Below the pieces are notes generated by a model, which was not told where the DNA came from, searched no databases, and saw nothing but the letters and a program-made list of their open reading frames with translations. A stretch of DNA of 45,290 nt from Myxococcaceae bacterium (GTDB lineage: Bacteria > Myxococcota > Myxococcia > Myxococcales > Myxococcaceae), in assembly GCA_025459425.1 (NCBI GenBank), contig JALOQF010000009.1, positions 1 to 45,290 on the forward strand, in the 5' to 3' direction. Both the position numbers and the translations under genes were made by a program. Each line of letters begins with the position of its first letter. Within the stretch, counting starts at the first letter, position 1. Below, piece by piece: positions 8,898 through 17,959 of this stretch.

Positions 8898-11240
8898 TCA
8901 CTCCGTCGCCTGCATCGCCGTGACGGGAGACACCCGCGTCGCCAGCCACGTGGGGAAGATGACGGCGAGCAGGCTCACCACCATCGTCACGACGAGCGCC
9001 ACCACCACGCCGCTCGCGCTCAGCTCGGGCCGCAGCACCGGGCCCGAGAAGAAGAAGTACAGCTCGTCGCGGAAGGCCGGAATGCCCCGCGCCGCCAGCG
9101 CCTTCACCACGCCCGCGCCCACCGCCGCGCCCAGCAGGCCGAACACCACCGACAGCACCGCCGTCTCGACCAGCACCATGGCCGTCACGAAGCGCCGCTG
9201 GGCGCCGATGGCGCGCAACGTGCCGATGGTCTGCGTGCGCTGCAGCGTCGCCACCGTCATGCCCAGCGTCACCACGATGAGCGCCACGAAGGCGAAGGCC
9301 GCCACGATGAAGAGGAGCGCGAGGCGGAAGAAGTCCACCGACTTGCCGATGAAGCCCGACGCGGCCTGCCAGCTCACCACGAAGACCGCCGGCCGCGCGC
9401 TGCGCACCAACGCGCTCACCGTCTGCACGTCGTCGGCGGTGAGCGACGGGCGCTCGGCCCGCACGGCCTCGAGCAGGGCCACCAGGGCGGCGCTGGTGCG
9501 AGGCTGGCTTCCCGAGAGCCGCTCCCGCTCGAGCGCCACGGCCCGCGAGAGCGTCATCGACACCATCGGCGGCAGGCGGCCCGAGCCGAGCACCTGCGCG
9601 GCGGCTTCGACGGCCTTCGCGTCGGCGGGGCCCTTCGTCGCCGCGAGCCGGTCTTCGAGCTCGCCGAGGGTGCGCGAGACGGCCTCGTCGGAGCCGTCCT
9701 TCAGCAGCACCGCCGCGTGCAGCACCACGCCCTTCTTCGCCTCGGCCGGGTCGAACGTGTCTTCCTGCTTCTTCACCGGCGCGCCGGCGCGCTCGTCGGC
9801 GATGACGGCGGCCTTCGTGTCGACGACGACGGTGGAGGTGTCTCCGAAGAGGGCCGCTTCGGCGTCGTCGCGGCTCACCTCGGCGGCGCCGACCTGCGCC
9901 TTCATGGCGTCGGCCTCGGCCTTCGCCTCGGCGCTCACGATGCCGTAGAGGTCGCGGAAGCTCGCCAGGTCGATGAGGGTGTTGACGCCCGCGAGGGGAG
10001 ACTTCTCGAGGCCGCGCAGCTCGAAGATGCCGTACAGCGTGAGCGTCACCGTCGAGGCCGAGCCGGTGCGGGCGAAGCTCCGCAGCGTGAGCCGGTCGCC
10101 CACCTTCGCCCGGTAGAGCGTCAAGAGCGGCGCCAGCTCGGCGTAGAAGAAGCGGTAGCGCGCGTCGAAGGTCTCGTCCGTCACGCCGAAGAAGGCCTCG
10201 AGCAGCGCCGCGAGGTCCGGGTCCGTTCGCCCCAGGTGCTGCTGCAGCGCCGCCACCGCCTTCGCCGTGGCCAGGCCGTCGAGCTGGAGCACGATTTCCC
10301 GCGTCTGCGACTGGTTCTCGCGCACGAAGCGCCTCAGCTCCGCGTCACCCTCGTCCGACAGGCGGCGGCCCGCGGCGCGCGCGTCACGAATCTTGTCGAG
10401 CCTGCGCGCGTTCTTGAGCTTGAAGTACTCCTCGTAGACGAAGCTCGGCAGCAGGATGCCGCGGCGGCCCTCGGGCACCGCCGTTCCCGACACGAGCTGC
10501 ATGCGGGGAAACCGCGCCTGGAACGCGCCCAGGTCCGTGCCCAGGCAGCGGAAGAACAGCAGGTCGGCGTCGGCCACCAGCGGCGCCACCCGGTTCTCGA
10601 GCAGCTCGAGGTGGCCGAACGGGTCGTCGTCGAACGAGGCCCAGAAGGCGTCGGTCGAAGCCGTGGCGACCGCCTCGAGCTGGGCGGGCTCGAGCGTCGA
10701 GCCGTCCGACAGCTCCTTCTCGGTCTCGAGGTCCTTCCCCAGCACGCCGACGATGTTGCGCATGTGCCGAACGAGGCTGTCGGCTCTGGTGCGGAACTCG
10801 TCGTCGGCGAGCTTCGGGCCCTCGCCCCGCTGCGCGCGGTAGAGGTCGCGCAGCTTCTCGAGCGTGACGTCGATGGTGTTGCCCGACATCACCTGCGCGG
10901 TGGTGCCGCCCATCGGCACCACGGCCGCGACGTTGGGGTGCGCCGTCAGCGTCGCCTCGAGCGCGGGGAAGTCCTCGAGCGGCGCGAGCTCCGAGTCGGT
11001 GCCGTCGAACTTGCCGTACACCTCGAGCGGGTCCTTCGAGCGGGCGGCGTAGACCTGCAGGTTGCCCGTCACCGAGTCGACGATGCTGCGCGAGAGCGAG
11101 CCGTCGAGCGTCGAGAACAGCGAGCCGCCCACCACCAGCAGCGCGGTGCCGAACAGCAGCACCGAGCCGACGAAGACGTTGAGCAGGCTCGAGGTGATGT
11201 TCGCCAGCGCGATGCGCACGAGGATGACGAAGGAGCCCAT
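8898..11240 (-). CDS. Large FtsX-family ABC permease (780 aa) with an expanded periplasmic domain
   Basis: Partner of the downstream permease. Starting at ATG 11240 (MGSFVILVRIALANITSSLL), TM1 lies at about 20-40. A periplasmic region of roughly 580 residues follows, almost three times that of LolC or MacB and rich in charged helices. Three C-terminal TM segments include TQTIGTLRAIGAQRRFVTAM, the FtsX coupling motif, and the chain ends with VSPVTAMQATE, also typical. An in-frame upstream extension (to 11384) would run into the outer-membrane gene and lacks coding character. Order on the minus strand is Omp85-like gene, this gene, second permease, with gaps of 40 and 4 bp. The extra periplasmic mass is unusual and might reach an outer-membrane partner. 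Confidence 0.82.
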   Translation of the reverse strand: MGSFVILVRIALANITSSLLNVFVGSVLLFGTALLVVGGSLFSTLDGSLSRSIVDSVTGNLQVYAARSKDPLEVYGKFDGTDSELAPLEDFPALEATLTAHPNVAAVVPMGGTTAQVMSGNTIDVTLEKLRDLYRAQRGEGPKLADDEFRTRADSLVRHMRNIVGVLGKDLETEKELSDGSTLEPAQLEAVATASTDAFWASFDDDPFGHLELLENRVAPLVADADLLFFRCLGTDLGAFQARFPRMQLVSGTAVPEGRRGILLPSFVYEEYFKLKNARRLDKIRDARAAGRRLSDEGDAELRRFVRENQSQTREIVLQLDGLATAKAVAALQQHLGRTDPDLAALLEAFFGVTDETFDARYRFFYAELAPLLTLYRAKVGDRLTLRSFARTGSASTVTLTLYGIFELRGLEKSPLAGVNTLIDLASFRDLYGIVSAEAKAEADAMKAQVGAAEVSRDDAEAALFGDTSTVVVDTKAAVIADERAGAPVKKQEDTFDPAEAKKGVVLHAAVLLKDGSDEAVSRTLGELEDRLAATKGPADAKAVEAAAQVLGSGRLPPMVSMTLSRAVALERERLSGSQPRTSAALVALLEAVRAERPSLTADDVQTVSALVRSARPAVFVVSWQAASGFIGKSVDFFRLALLFIVAAFAFVALIVVTLGMTVATLQRTQTIGTLRAIGAQRRFVTAMVLVETAVLSVVFGLLGAAVGAGVVKALAARGIPAFRDELYFFFSGPVLRPELSASGVVVALVVTMVVSLLAVIFPTWLATRVSPVTAMQATE

Positions 11241-11280
11241 GGCGCCGCGGACCTTAGCGGCGGCCCTCGCACGATGCTCG

Positions 11281-12750
11281 TCAACGAATGGCGAACCGGT
11301 CGGTCGACGAGAAGAACTGGAACACGCCGAACGCGAAGCCCACCTGCGGGCGCCCACCGACGAGGGTGACGGCGACGTCGGCACGCAGGCCCGTGCGCAG
11401 CATCTTCGGCACCAGCAGGCGCACGCCGAGCCCCGCGCTCAACAGCCCCCTCGTCTCGAGCGACTCGGTGCGCACCACCGCGCCGTCGACGAAGGCCGCC
11501 GGCACCACCGCGAACCAGGTCGAGTCGAACACCACGGCGCGCAGCTCGGCGTTGCCCAGGAGGAACTGCTCCGTGCGCACCGAGGAATCGTCGAAGCCGC
11601 GGATGAGGTCGAGCCCGCCCAGGTAGAAGCGCTGCTCCGTGGGCGCGGCCGTCGACAGGCCGAGCTGGCCGCGCAGGGCGAGGTTGAAGCGCTCGCCCAG
11701 CATGACGAAGCCCAGGCCCTCGACGAGCGACTGCACGTAGAGCGGTGACGTCGCGTCGGTGGTGACGCCGATGGAGGTGCGCACCTCGAGCGACGCGCCC
11801 CGCTCGCGCAGCCGAACGGTGTCGATGCGGCCCATGCGCAAGGAAGGGTGAATCAGCACGCCCCTCAGGTTCTGCGGCAACCGCGCCTCACCCACGAGCG
11901 GCGCCGAGTACTCGTCCTGGAAGGCCTCGACGCGCAGGCCGAAGAGGAAGAGGTCGTCGAGCTCGCCGAGCACGTCGACGAGGCCCTGGAGCCGCCGCCG
12001 CGTGTACTCGGGCCGCGGGCGGAAGAGCCACTCGACCTGCGCCAGCCCGGTGAGGCGCTTGCCGAAGAGCCGCGGATCGCGGAACCACACCTGGCCACCG
12101 TTGAAGGCGAGGAAGCGCTCGTAGCGCAGGCCCCACTCGAGGAAGCGGCCGAGGAAGTTGGTGTCGTTGAGGCCCAGGCGCACCCACGCGGCGCCGCCGC
12201 CGATGCCGAAGCTGAAGAGCGGGTTGAGCGAGAAGCGCTCCTCGAGCTCGACGACGGCGACGACGCCTTCGGGCCGGCGCTCGAGGCGGCCGTCGACGCG
12301 GCTGAAGAGGCCACAGTTCCACAGGCGGGTGAGGCCGAGGCTCCACTGCGTGGCCGTGACGGTGCCGGGGAGCTCGAGCTGCAGCTCGCGCAGCGCGACG
12401 AAGGGCTTCGTCCACGAGAGGCCCTCGAGCTCGACACGCTCGACCCGGAGCGGAAGGGCTTCGGCTTCGACGCGCTCGTACGCAGAGCCAGCGTCAGGCA
12501 CGAGCCCTCCGTCCTGCGGATCGCCGTTCAGCGCTCCTTTGGTGAAGCGGCCTCCATCGACGGGTTCGCCGCTCGGCGGCGCATCGGTGAAGCGCCCTGC
12601 GTCTTCGGGCAGGCCGGTGTCGGCGCTCCCAATCGTGACCTCCGAGGACGCAGGGGCCGCGTCGGGCGCTCCCACCGAGGGCCACGCGCTCCCGCCGTCG
12701 GAGGACGGGGTGAGGGCGGTGAGGGTGAGGACGAGCGCGGGGGCCAGCAC
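11281..12750 (-). CDS. Omp85/BamA-TamA-like outer-membrane protein
   Basis: A 489-residue outer-membrane beta-barrel. The N-terminus is a signal-like segment (APALVLTLTAL) followed by a low-complexity linker with a repeated DGGRFT motif (about residues 45-85). A single POTRA-like domain spans about 95-175 (VERVELEGLSW ... LWNCGLFSRVDG). The rest is an alternating beta-barrel ending ...FQFFSSTDRFAIR. The L6 signature of Omp85 is present: FYLGGLDLIRGFDDSS near residue 375, containing the conserved RGF. A GTG at 12750 is the first usable start. Canonical BamA has five POTRA domains and about 800 residues, so this is a short member, perhaps a dedicated assembly or export pore. The two permeases follow it in the same direction after 40 bp. 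Confidence 0.8.
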   Translation of the reverse strand: MLAPALVLTLTALTPSSDGGSAWPSVGAPDAAPASSEVTIGSADTGLPEDAGRFTDAPPSGEPVDGGRFTKGALNGDPQDGGLVPDAGSAYERVEAEALPLRVERVELEGLSWTKPFVALRELQLELPGTVTATQWSLGLTRLWNCGLFSRVDGRLERRPEGVVAVVELEERFSLNPLFSFGIGGGAAWVRLGLNDTNFLGRFLEWGLRYERFLAFNGGQVWFRDPRLFGKRLTGLAQVEWLFRPRPEYTRRRLQGLVDVLGELDDLFLFGLRVEAFQDEYSAPLVGEARLPQNLRGVLIHPSLRMGRIDTVRLRERGASLEVRTSIGVTTDATSPLYVQSLVEGLGFVMLGERFNLALRGQLGLSTAAPTEQRFYLGGLDLIRGFDDSSVRTEQFLLGNAELRAVVFDSTWFAVVPAAFVDGAVVRTESLETRGLLSAGLGVRLLVPKMLRTGLRADVAVTLVGGRPQVGFAFGVFQFFSSTDRFAIR

Positions 12751-12804
12751 GGACGGGGCGCTGTAGCCCGGGCCGAAACCCGATGTCTGCCTCTGAAGCG
12801 CCGC

Positions 12805-13299
12805 TCAGCGCACGGCGTCGCCGACCGGGAGGCGCGCGTTCATCGCGGTCGCGAGCTCACCGAGCGCCGAGAGGTCTTCGAGGCCGCTCTCGAGAAACAC
12901 CCACCGCTGGCTCCCGCTCGCCTCGAGCAACACCTGCGGGTTCCCCATGCCGAAGTCGGCCCAGTCATCATCCTCGATTTCGACACTGGCGCGCGTCCCC
13001 AAAGGGAGCGCCCGTCGCCGCGCCACGCCGCCAAGGACCCTGAACTCGAGCCTCGCGGAGCCCCGCTCAATCACCACCACGCGCACCAGCCGGAGGCGCA
13101 GCCACAGCACGAAGAAGCCCAGGCCAGCCAGAAGCAGCGCAACCCACCCTGACGACGAACGCCAGACGCTCAGACCTGACGCCGCCCACGAAGCGAGCGC
13201 CAACATCCCGCAGGTGTTCCAGGCGTCGTGCTCTGTCGCCTCGAACTCCACCCGTCCATCTGCCGAGAGGCGGAACGACGCGGGAGGCCGGCGAAACAT
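12805..13299 (-). CDS. Small membrane protein with two TM segments and a PH-like C-terminus, function unknown
   Basis: A 164-residue protein that I cannot assign. After about 25 residues of a short beta-rich start (FRLSADGRVEFEATEHDAW), two hydrophobic segments follow at about 30-45 and 50-68. A soluble domain comes next with RLVRVVVIERGSARLEFRVLGG and alternating strands. The shape resembles bacterial PH-domain membrane proteins. Its ATG (13299-13297) overlaps the stop codon of the large lipoprotein gene upstream by one base (TGATG), so translation is coupled to that gene. The 54-bp gap to the Omp85-like gene leaves room for read-through. Confidence 0.7.
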   Translation of the reverse strand: MFRRPPASFRLSADGRVEFEATEHDAWNTCGMLALASWAASGLSVWRSSSGWVALLLAGLGFFVLWLRLRLVRVVVIERGSARLEFRVLGGVARRRALPLGTRASVEIEDDDWADFGMGNPQVLLEASGSQRWVFLESGLEDLSALGELATAMNARLPVGDAVR

Positions 13300-16200
13300 C
13301 AGAAGCAGGTCGTGGCGTAGTCGACCGTCAGCGTCTGCCCCGGCTGCGGCGTGGTGTTCGGCTGGAACCGCACGCTGTTCGAGGCCGCGTCGTACATGTA
13401 CGTCGACGGCGGCGCCGGCTGTCCGTTGATCAGCACGTTGATGCCGCCCTGCGACTGGTCCGGCGTGTTGGTGAGGAAGAACTGCGTGCGGAACCCGAAC
13501 GCCGTGCGGCCGAGGCCCTGGAGCGCCGCCGCCCAGTTCGTGTTGCAGATCTCTTCACGCACGCCGCCGGTGCGGGTGATGAGCGAGGTGTAGCGCGTCG
13601 CCTGGCCCGGCGAGTCGTAGGAGCAGCCCGACGGCGCCGTCGGCAGGAACGGCCCGATGACCGAGAAGGTGAACCTGGACAGGTTCGAGAAGCCCTTCAC
13701 GTTGATGAGCAGGTTCTCGTAGTAGCTCACCGGCTGGTTCGACTGGTCGCCGGCGTCCGAGACCACCACGACCGCGAGGTTCGCGTCGGGCCGCACGAAG
13801 CCCGCGTTCGCGCCCGCGATGTTGGGCGACGTGAGCGCACGCGTCGCGCCCTCGAACGCCTGCTCCGTGGCCGACCCACTCGTTCCCACCCGCACGAGGT
13901 TCGAGAAGTGCGACTGCACGTTGGGCGTCGTGTTGGTGAGGAAGCGGCCTCCGGCGCCCGTCGTGCGCAGCACGCCGTTCTGGGACACGTCCGTCGTGGT
14001 GACGCCAATCTGGTAGTCGACGTTGGCCGTCACCGCGTACTGAATGAACGAGCTGAAGTTGTTCGAGAGGCTCAGCTGCTTGTCGAACATCGAGCCCGAG
14101 TCGTCGATGACGAGGAGGATGTCGGCGCGCGGCTGGCGGTCCTGCTGGAACGTGTCCGTCTGCCGGCCCGTCACGTCGCCCCGGCCCTGAATCGCCACCA
14201 GGTACTGCACCTGCTGGCCCGACTGCGTCACGTCGAGGCCGATGGCGCCCGAGTCGGTGCCGAGGTCGAGCGGCGAGTAGCGCACCTGGAGCGTCAGCGG
14301 CATCGAGCCCTGGCTCAGCGTGAGCCCGCCCGCGGGAATGAAGGGGCTCTGCACCAGGAAGAACTCGGGGCACGGCTGGTTGCCGGGGCACTGCGGGCCG
14401 CCCGCCGACTGCCCGGCCGGCGCCTGCATCGTCACGCCCCGAATGGTGATGGGGCTCGAGCACGTGTTGTAGACGGTGATGGTGCGCGTCGGACTCGAGC
14501 AACGCATGCCCGGTGGAGGCACCGTGCGCACCGAGCCGAAGTCGAGCGGGTCGGGCGTCGCGGTGATGCACGACGGGCCCACCGAGGTGCGCAGGTCGAT
14601 GCGGCCCATCGGGTTGGTGGGGTTCGTCACGTTGAACGTCACCGCGCCCGCCAGCGTGGTGAGCGTCGCCGGCGCCGGGCCCCGCGGAGCCACGCGCAGC
14701 ACGAGCTGCCACGACTCCTGCGCCCGCAGCTCCTTCTCCATCGGCGGCGTGCCCACGAAGCTGTAGGCCGGGTCGGACCCCGCCGCGAGCGCGAAGTTCG
14801 AGAGGAAGCAGCTGTCACCGCGGCCCGTCGAGAGGTTCTGAATCGTGACCGGCACGTCCTTCGTGGTGCCCGCCGGCACGATGCCGAAGTTCACGAGCTG
14901 CGGCGTCACCCGGTAGTTGCACGGGGGCAGAATCTGCACCGCCGCCGTCACCTGCAGCGTCACCGTCGGCTCCGCGCCGTCGTTCGAGTGAATGAGAATC
15001 TCGGCGGCCTTCATGCCCGAGGTGCGCGGGAGCAGGCTCACCTGCAGCGTCACCTCGTTCTGCCCCGTCACCGGCCGCAGCCCCTGCCGCGAGTCGTACG
15101 AGCTCGCCAGCGAGAGGGTGAACTCTCCAGCCTGGGTGTCGGCGTTGGCCGGGCGAATCTCGAACATCGGCATCTGGCCCGGCGTGCCGGCCATGTCGAC
15201 CTTCCCGAGCAGCAGGTTGAACGACGCGTCGGCCATCGTCGGCGCCACGCCCACGTTCTGCACGCTGATGCGGCGGGTCACCGGCACCGGGTTGCCTTGG
15301 AAGAAGGGCACCGCGCCGAAAGCCACCTGCGGCCGCGGGTTGACCCGAATCTTCGGGCCACCGCCGGTGCACTCGAGCGAGATGGTGCCGCGCGGCGTCT
15401 TGCGCAGGCCGGTGTCGAACGACAGCGTGCCGGAGCGGTTGCCCAGCATCGCCGGCGAGCAGGCCACCTTCATCCTCGTCGGCACGCTGCCCGGCGCGAT
15501 GACGAGCTTCGTGTCGTCGGCGCCCATCGGCACCACGTGCGCGTAGTCCTGCGCGCTCGACACCGCGATGTTCCTCAGCTCGATGGGGGCCATCGCCGAG
15601 TTGGTGAAGACGACCTCCATCTCCTTGTCGAAGCCGGGCGACACCAGGCCGAAGCGCAGGTTCGTCGGCGTCCACGTCAGCACGTCTTCGACGCCGGTGC
15701 CCTTCACCGTCACCGTGATGGCCTCACACGAGGGGCCCGCGCCGGCCAGCTTGATGGTCGTCTCGTAGTTGCGCTGCTCGGTGGGGCTGAAGGTGAAGTT
15801 CACCGTCGTCTGGCCCATCGCCGCGACCGGCACCTTGCCCACCTGGGTGTTGGCGCCGAACCCGAAGGCCGCGGCGTCGCCACCCTCGAAGCGGCCGACG
15901 TCGGCCTCGGTGGCCTGCATGGTGGTGTTGTTGAACGTGAAGGGCACCGAGAACGTCTCGCCCACCGGCACGTTGCCGAGGTTGATGATGCGGGGCAGCT
16001 CGCACGCGCCCAGCTCGCCCTTCGCCGTCAGCGTCACCAGCGCCGTGTTGGTCTCGTCGGTGGCGCCGTCGGCGTACAGGCGCAGCTTCGCGAAGTACGA
16101 CGAGCGGCCGGCCTTCGGGGTGAACGTCACCACGTACGGCACTTCTTCCGACGCCGTCAGCGTGCGGGCCTCGAACTCGACGCTCCACGCCGCGTCCGGC

Positions 16201-16499
16201 TTCACCAGCGGCGCGATGGACACCTCGTCACCCTCGATGGGCGCGATGGCCGTCAGCGTCAGCGGGCCGGTGCCGACGTTCTTCGCCACGATGACGGCCG
16301 TGCGGCGATCGCCCACCAGCGCGTAGCCAAAGTCGTACTTCGCGTCGCGGTCCACCACCCGCTTGAACTCCGCGTCCTGCCACACGATGGCCAACTCGCC
16401 GGGCGACGCTTTGACGCCGGGCCCGCGGCCGCGACACCCATCACAGGCAGACAGGGCAGCGAGAACGACCGCAACCGAGACGAGTGACTTCATGTGCAT
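13299..16499 (-). CDS. Choice-of-anchor-D / VWA-domain surface lipoprotein (1066 aa)
   Basis: A very large exported lipoprotein. A lipobox (LSAC, Cys about residue 19) follows a short signal. Several immunoglobulin-like choice-of-anchor-D (ASPM-SPD2-Hydin) modules follow, recognisable by recurring phrases such as FGYALVGDRRTAVIVAKN, INLGNVPVGETFSVPF, VNFGIVPAGTTKDVPV and LDFGSVRTVPP. Near residue 796 a von Willebrand A domain starts with an intact MIDAS, DDSGSM, and later VVVSDAGDQS. It should bind a divalent metal and a protein ligand outside the cell. I start at ATG 16499, with GGGAG seven bases upstream; ATG 16493 (third codon) is possible. It is first in a coupled pair with the small membrane protein and may lead the envelope run down to 7589. 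Confidence 0.88.
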   Translation of the reverse strand: MHMKSLVSVAVVLAALSACDGCRGRGPGVKASPGELAIVWQDAEFKRVVDRDAKYDFGYALVGDRRTAVIVAKNVGTGPLTLTAIAPIEGDEVSIAPLVKPDAAWSVEFEARTLTASEEVPYVVTFTPKAGRSSYFAKLRLYADGATDETNTALVTLTAKGELGACELPRIINLGNVPVGETFSVPFTFNNTTMQATEADVGRFEGGDAAAFGFGANTQVGKVPVAAMGQTTVNFTFSPTEQRNYETTIKLAGAGPSCEAITVTVKGTGVEDVLTWTPTNLRFGLVSPGFDKEMEVVFTNSAMAPIELRNIAVSSAQDYAHVVPMGADDTKLVIAPGSVPTRMKVACSPAMLGNRSGTLSFDTGLRKTPRGTISLECTGGGPKIRVNPRPQVAFGAVPFFQGNPVPVTRRISVQNVGVAPTMADASFNLLLGKVDMAGTPGQMPMFEIRPANADTQAGEFTLSLASSYDSRQGLRPVTGQNEVTLQVSLLPRTSGMKAAEILIHSNDGAEPTVTLQVTAAVQILPPCNYRVTPQLVNFGIVPAGTTKDVPVTIQNLSTGRGDSCFLSNFALAAGSDPAYSFVGTPPMEKELRAQESWQLVLRVAPRGPAPATLTTLAGAVTFNVTNPTNPMGRIDLRTSVGPSCITATPDPLDFGSVRTVPPPGMRCSSPTRTITVYNTCSSPITIRGVTMQAPAGQSAGGPQCPGNQPCPEFFLVQSPFIPAGGLTLSQGSMPLTLQVRYSPLDLGTDSGAIGLDVTQSGQQVQYLVAIQGRGDVTGRQTDTFQQDRQPRADILLVIDDSGSMFDKQLSLSNNFSSFIQYAVTANVDYQIGVTTTDVSQNGVLRTTGAGGRFLTNTTPNVQSHFSNLVRVGTSGSATEQAFEGATRALTSPNIAGANAGFVRPDANLAVVVVSDAGDQSNQPVSYYENLLINVKGFSNLSRFTFSVIGPFLPTAPSGCSYDSPGQATRYTSLITRTGGVREEICNTNWAAALQGLGRTAFGFRTQFFLTNTPDQSQGGINVLINGQPAPPSTYMYDAASNSVRFQPNTTPQPGQTLTVDYATTCF

Positions 16500-16521
16500 G
16501 ACCGGGCTCCCTTTGTCCGAC

Positions 16522-16535
16522 AGGTGCGCTCACCT
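16522..16535. promoter_or_regulatory. Inverted repeat AGGTG-N4-CACCT in the leader of the VWA lipoprotein gene
   Basis: AGGTGCGCTCACCT, a 5-bp inverted repeat with a 4-bp spacer, lies 22 bp before the lipoprotein start, immediately upstream of its ribosome-binding site. It could be an operator or a small leader hairpin. No clear promoter hexamers are seen beside it. Short GC-rich inverted repeats are common by chance in this DNA. Confidence 0.2.
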
Positions 16536-16656
16536 ACGACAAGGTGGGTTATCGGATCCAGCCCCCCACCAGGTGTGCGCATTCGACAGACACCCGCTGA
16601 CTGCGAGGTGTGCAGAACCATTCACCCGGCCTGGTTTTCTCGAGACGTGAGAGTCG

Positions 16657-17193
16657 TCAGACGACGATGCCCGTCCACCGCGAGACCCACTTCGTGGGGG
16701 TGAACGGGGGAATGGGGCGGGCGGTCAACAGCGGAGCGCCAGTCGTCCAATACGAGCGAAACGGCCGGCGCGTGCCAGTCCGGTAGAAGTCGAGCAGGTA
16801 GGCGAGGTCGCACGCCGCATAGTCGGCGAGCCACTGGTCGAGGTGGGTGACGCCCGCGTCGTGGAAGAGCTGGAGCGAGTACTCGCAGGCCTCGCGCTCG
16901 TAGGCGATGAGGCGCGCGACGAGGGCCTCGGACGGGTTCGGGTAGAGCCGGTAGCCGAGCTCACGCGCGTCGGCCGAGGTGTTCCACTGCACGGTGTGGC
17001 CGAACAGGTGCGCGACGATGAAGACCGCGCTCTCGATGTCTTCGTCGTAGTCGACGTGAATCTCGGCGCCGTCGAGGTCTCCGGTGAACGGGTTCGGCAC
17101 GTCGCGCACGCGCACGGGAATGCCGTAACGCTCCTCGATGTGGCGCTCGAGGCGGTTGAAGACGTCGTGGAGGCTCACCGCGCCGGACTCCAC
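16657..17193 (-). CDS. Unknown protein with a degenerate zinc-protease-like HxxxH motif
   Basis: A 178-residue soluble protein without a signal peptide. The segment VFIVAHLFGHTVQW (about residues 78-91) looks like the HExxH helix of small metallopeptidases such as ImmA/IrrE, and YEREACEYSLQLF about 30 residues on resembles their third-ligand helix (ExxA). The catalytic Glu of HExxH is however replaced by Leu (HLFGH). It may therefore bind a metal without cleaving peptides, or the likeness may be fortuitous. No function is assigned. It follows the multi-pass membrane protein gene by 43 bp on the same strand, so the two probably form one transcript. Confidence 0.7.
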   Translation of the reverse strand: MESGAVSLHDVFNRLERHIEERYGIPVRVRDVPNPFTGDLDGAEIHVDYDEDIESAVFIVAHLFGHTVQWNTSADARELGYRLYPNPSEALVARLIAYEREACEYSLQLFHDAGVTHLDQWLADYAACDLAYLLDFYRTGTRRPFRSYWTTGAPLLTARPIPPFTPTKWVSRWTGIVV

Positions 17194-17236
17194 CAGAGAC
17201 CGCCCGCGCGAACCACCCCGCAGCGCCGGCGGCTCC

Positions 17237-17869
17237 TCACCGCTTGCGCAGCGCGAGGACGAGCGGCAGCCCCACCGCCGGGAGCAGGCCCCACCACGCC
17301 AACGCCGGCTGGCCCCGCACCCTCGCCTCTTCGCGCGCGAGCAGCGCCGCGGCCAGACAGCACGCGACGAAGTCGAACGACATCACGAAGGGAAACTGCT
17401 GCGTGCGGAAGAGCTCGAGGAAGCCGCCCACGTCCTGGGTCACGAACAGCCCCACCAGCGCCAGCGCCGCGACGACGAGCGCGACCGCCAGCCACCGGCT
17501 CGCGAGCCCCCGGAGCCACCAGGTGTCGGCCTGACGCCGCGGCAGGTTCCACCGCCGCAGCACCAGGTACGGCAGCAGCACGAAGGCCCCCAGCGCGAAG
17601 CTGCCGAGCACGAAGGGCCACTTCGGCACCTTCTGGGCCGTCGCGTCGAAGGCGAGCAGCGCGAGGAACGCCATGGGGAAGACCCCCATCAGGTTGAAGA
17701 GCGCGAACAGCGACAGGTTCACGCCCTCGAGCCGGCCCGTCATCATCTGGACGATGACGGCGTTGGTGTCGGGGCTGGCCGGCGGTGACGCGAGGAAGGC
17801 CACCGCCAACAACGAGCTCCAGAGAACCAGCGACGCGACGCGCTCGAAGGACATGGCGGCCTGCTTCAC
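17237..17869 (-). CDS. Multi-pass membrane protein of unknown function
   Basis: A 210-residue protein with about six hydrophobic segments: near residues 12-28, 50-72, 85-106, 120-140, 160-178 and 192-206. The segment FVMSFDFVACCLAAALLARE, with an Asp inside an otherwise apolar helix, is its most distinctive feature. I do not recognise a transporter signature. It is the first gene of a probable two-gene transcript with the HLFGH protein, and lies divergently, 90 bp away, from the first small lipoprotein gene. Confidence 0.7.
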   Translation of the reverse strand: MKQAAMSFERVASLVLWSSLLAVAFLASPPASPDTNAVIVQMMTGRLEGVNLSLFALFNLMGVFPMAFLALLAFDATAQKVPKWPFVLGSFALGAFVLLPYLVLRRWNLPRRQADTWWLRGLASRWLAVALVVAALALVGLFVTQDVGGFLELFRTQQFPFVMSFDFVACCLAAALLAREEARVRGQPALAWWGLLPAVGLPLVLALRKR

Positions 17870-17959
17870 CGCTGGGCGGGTTCTCCGCCACTTCTTTCTT
17901 CGTCTGAGCGGCTGACGAAAGAGCCACCCGCGCGCCCCGTACGCGCGTAGTGTCGCGCG

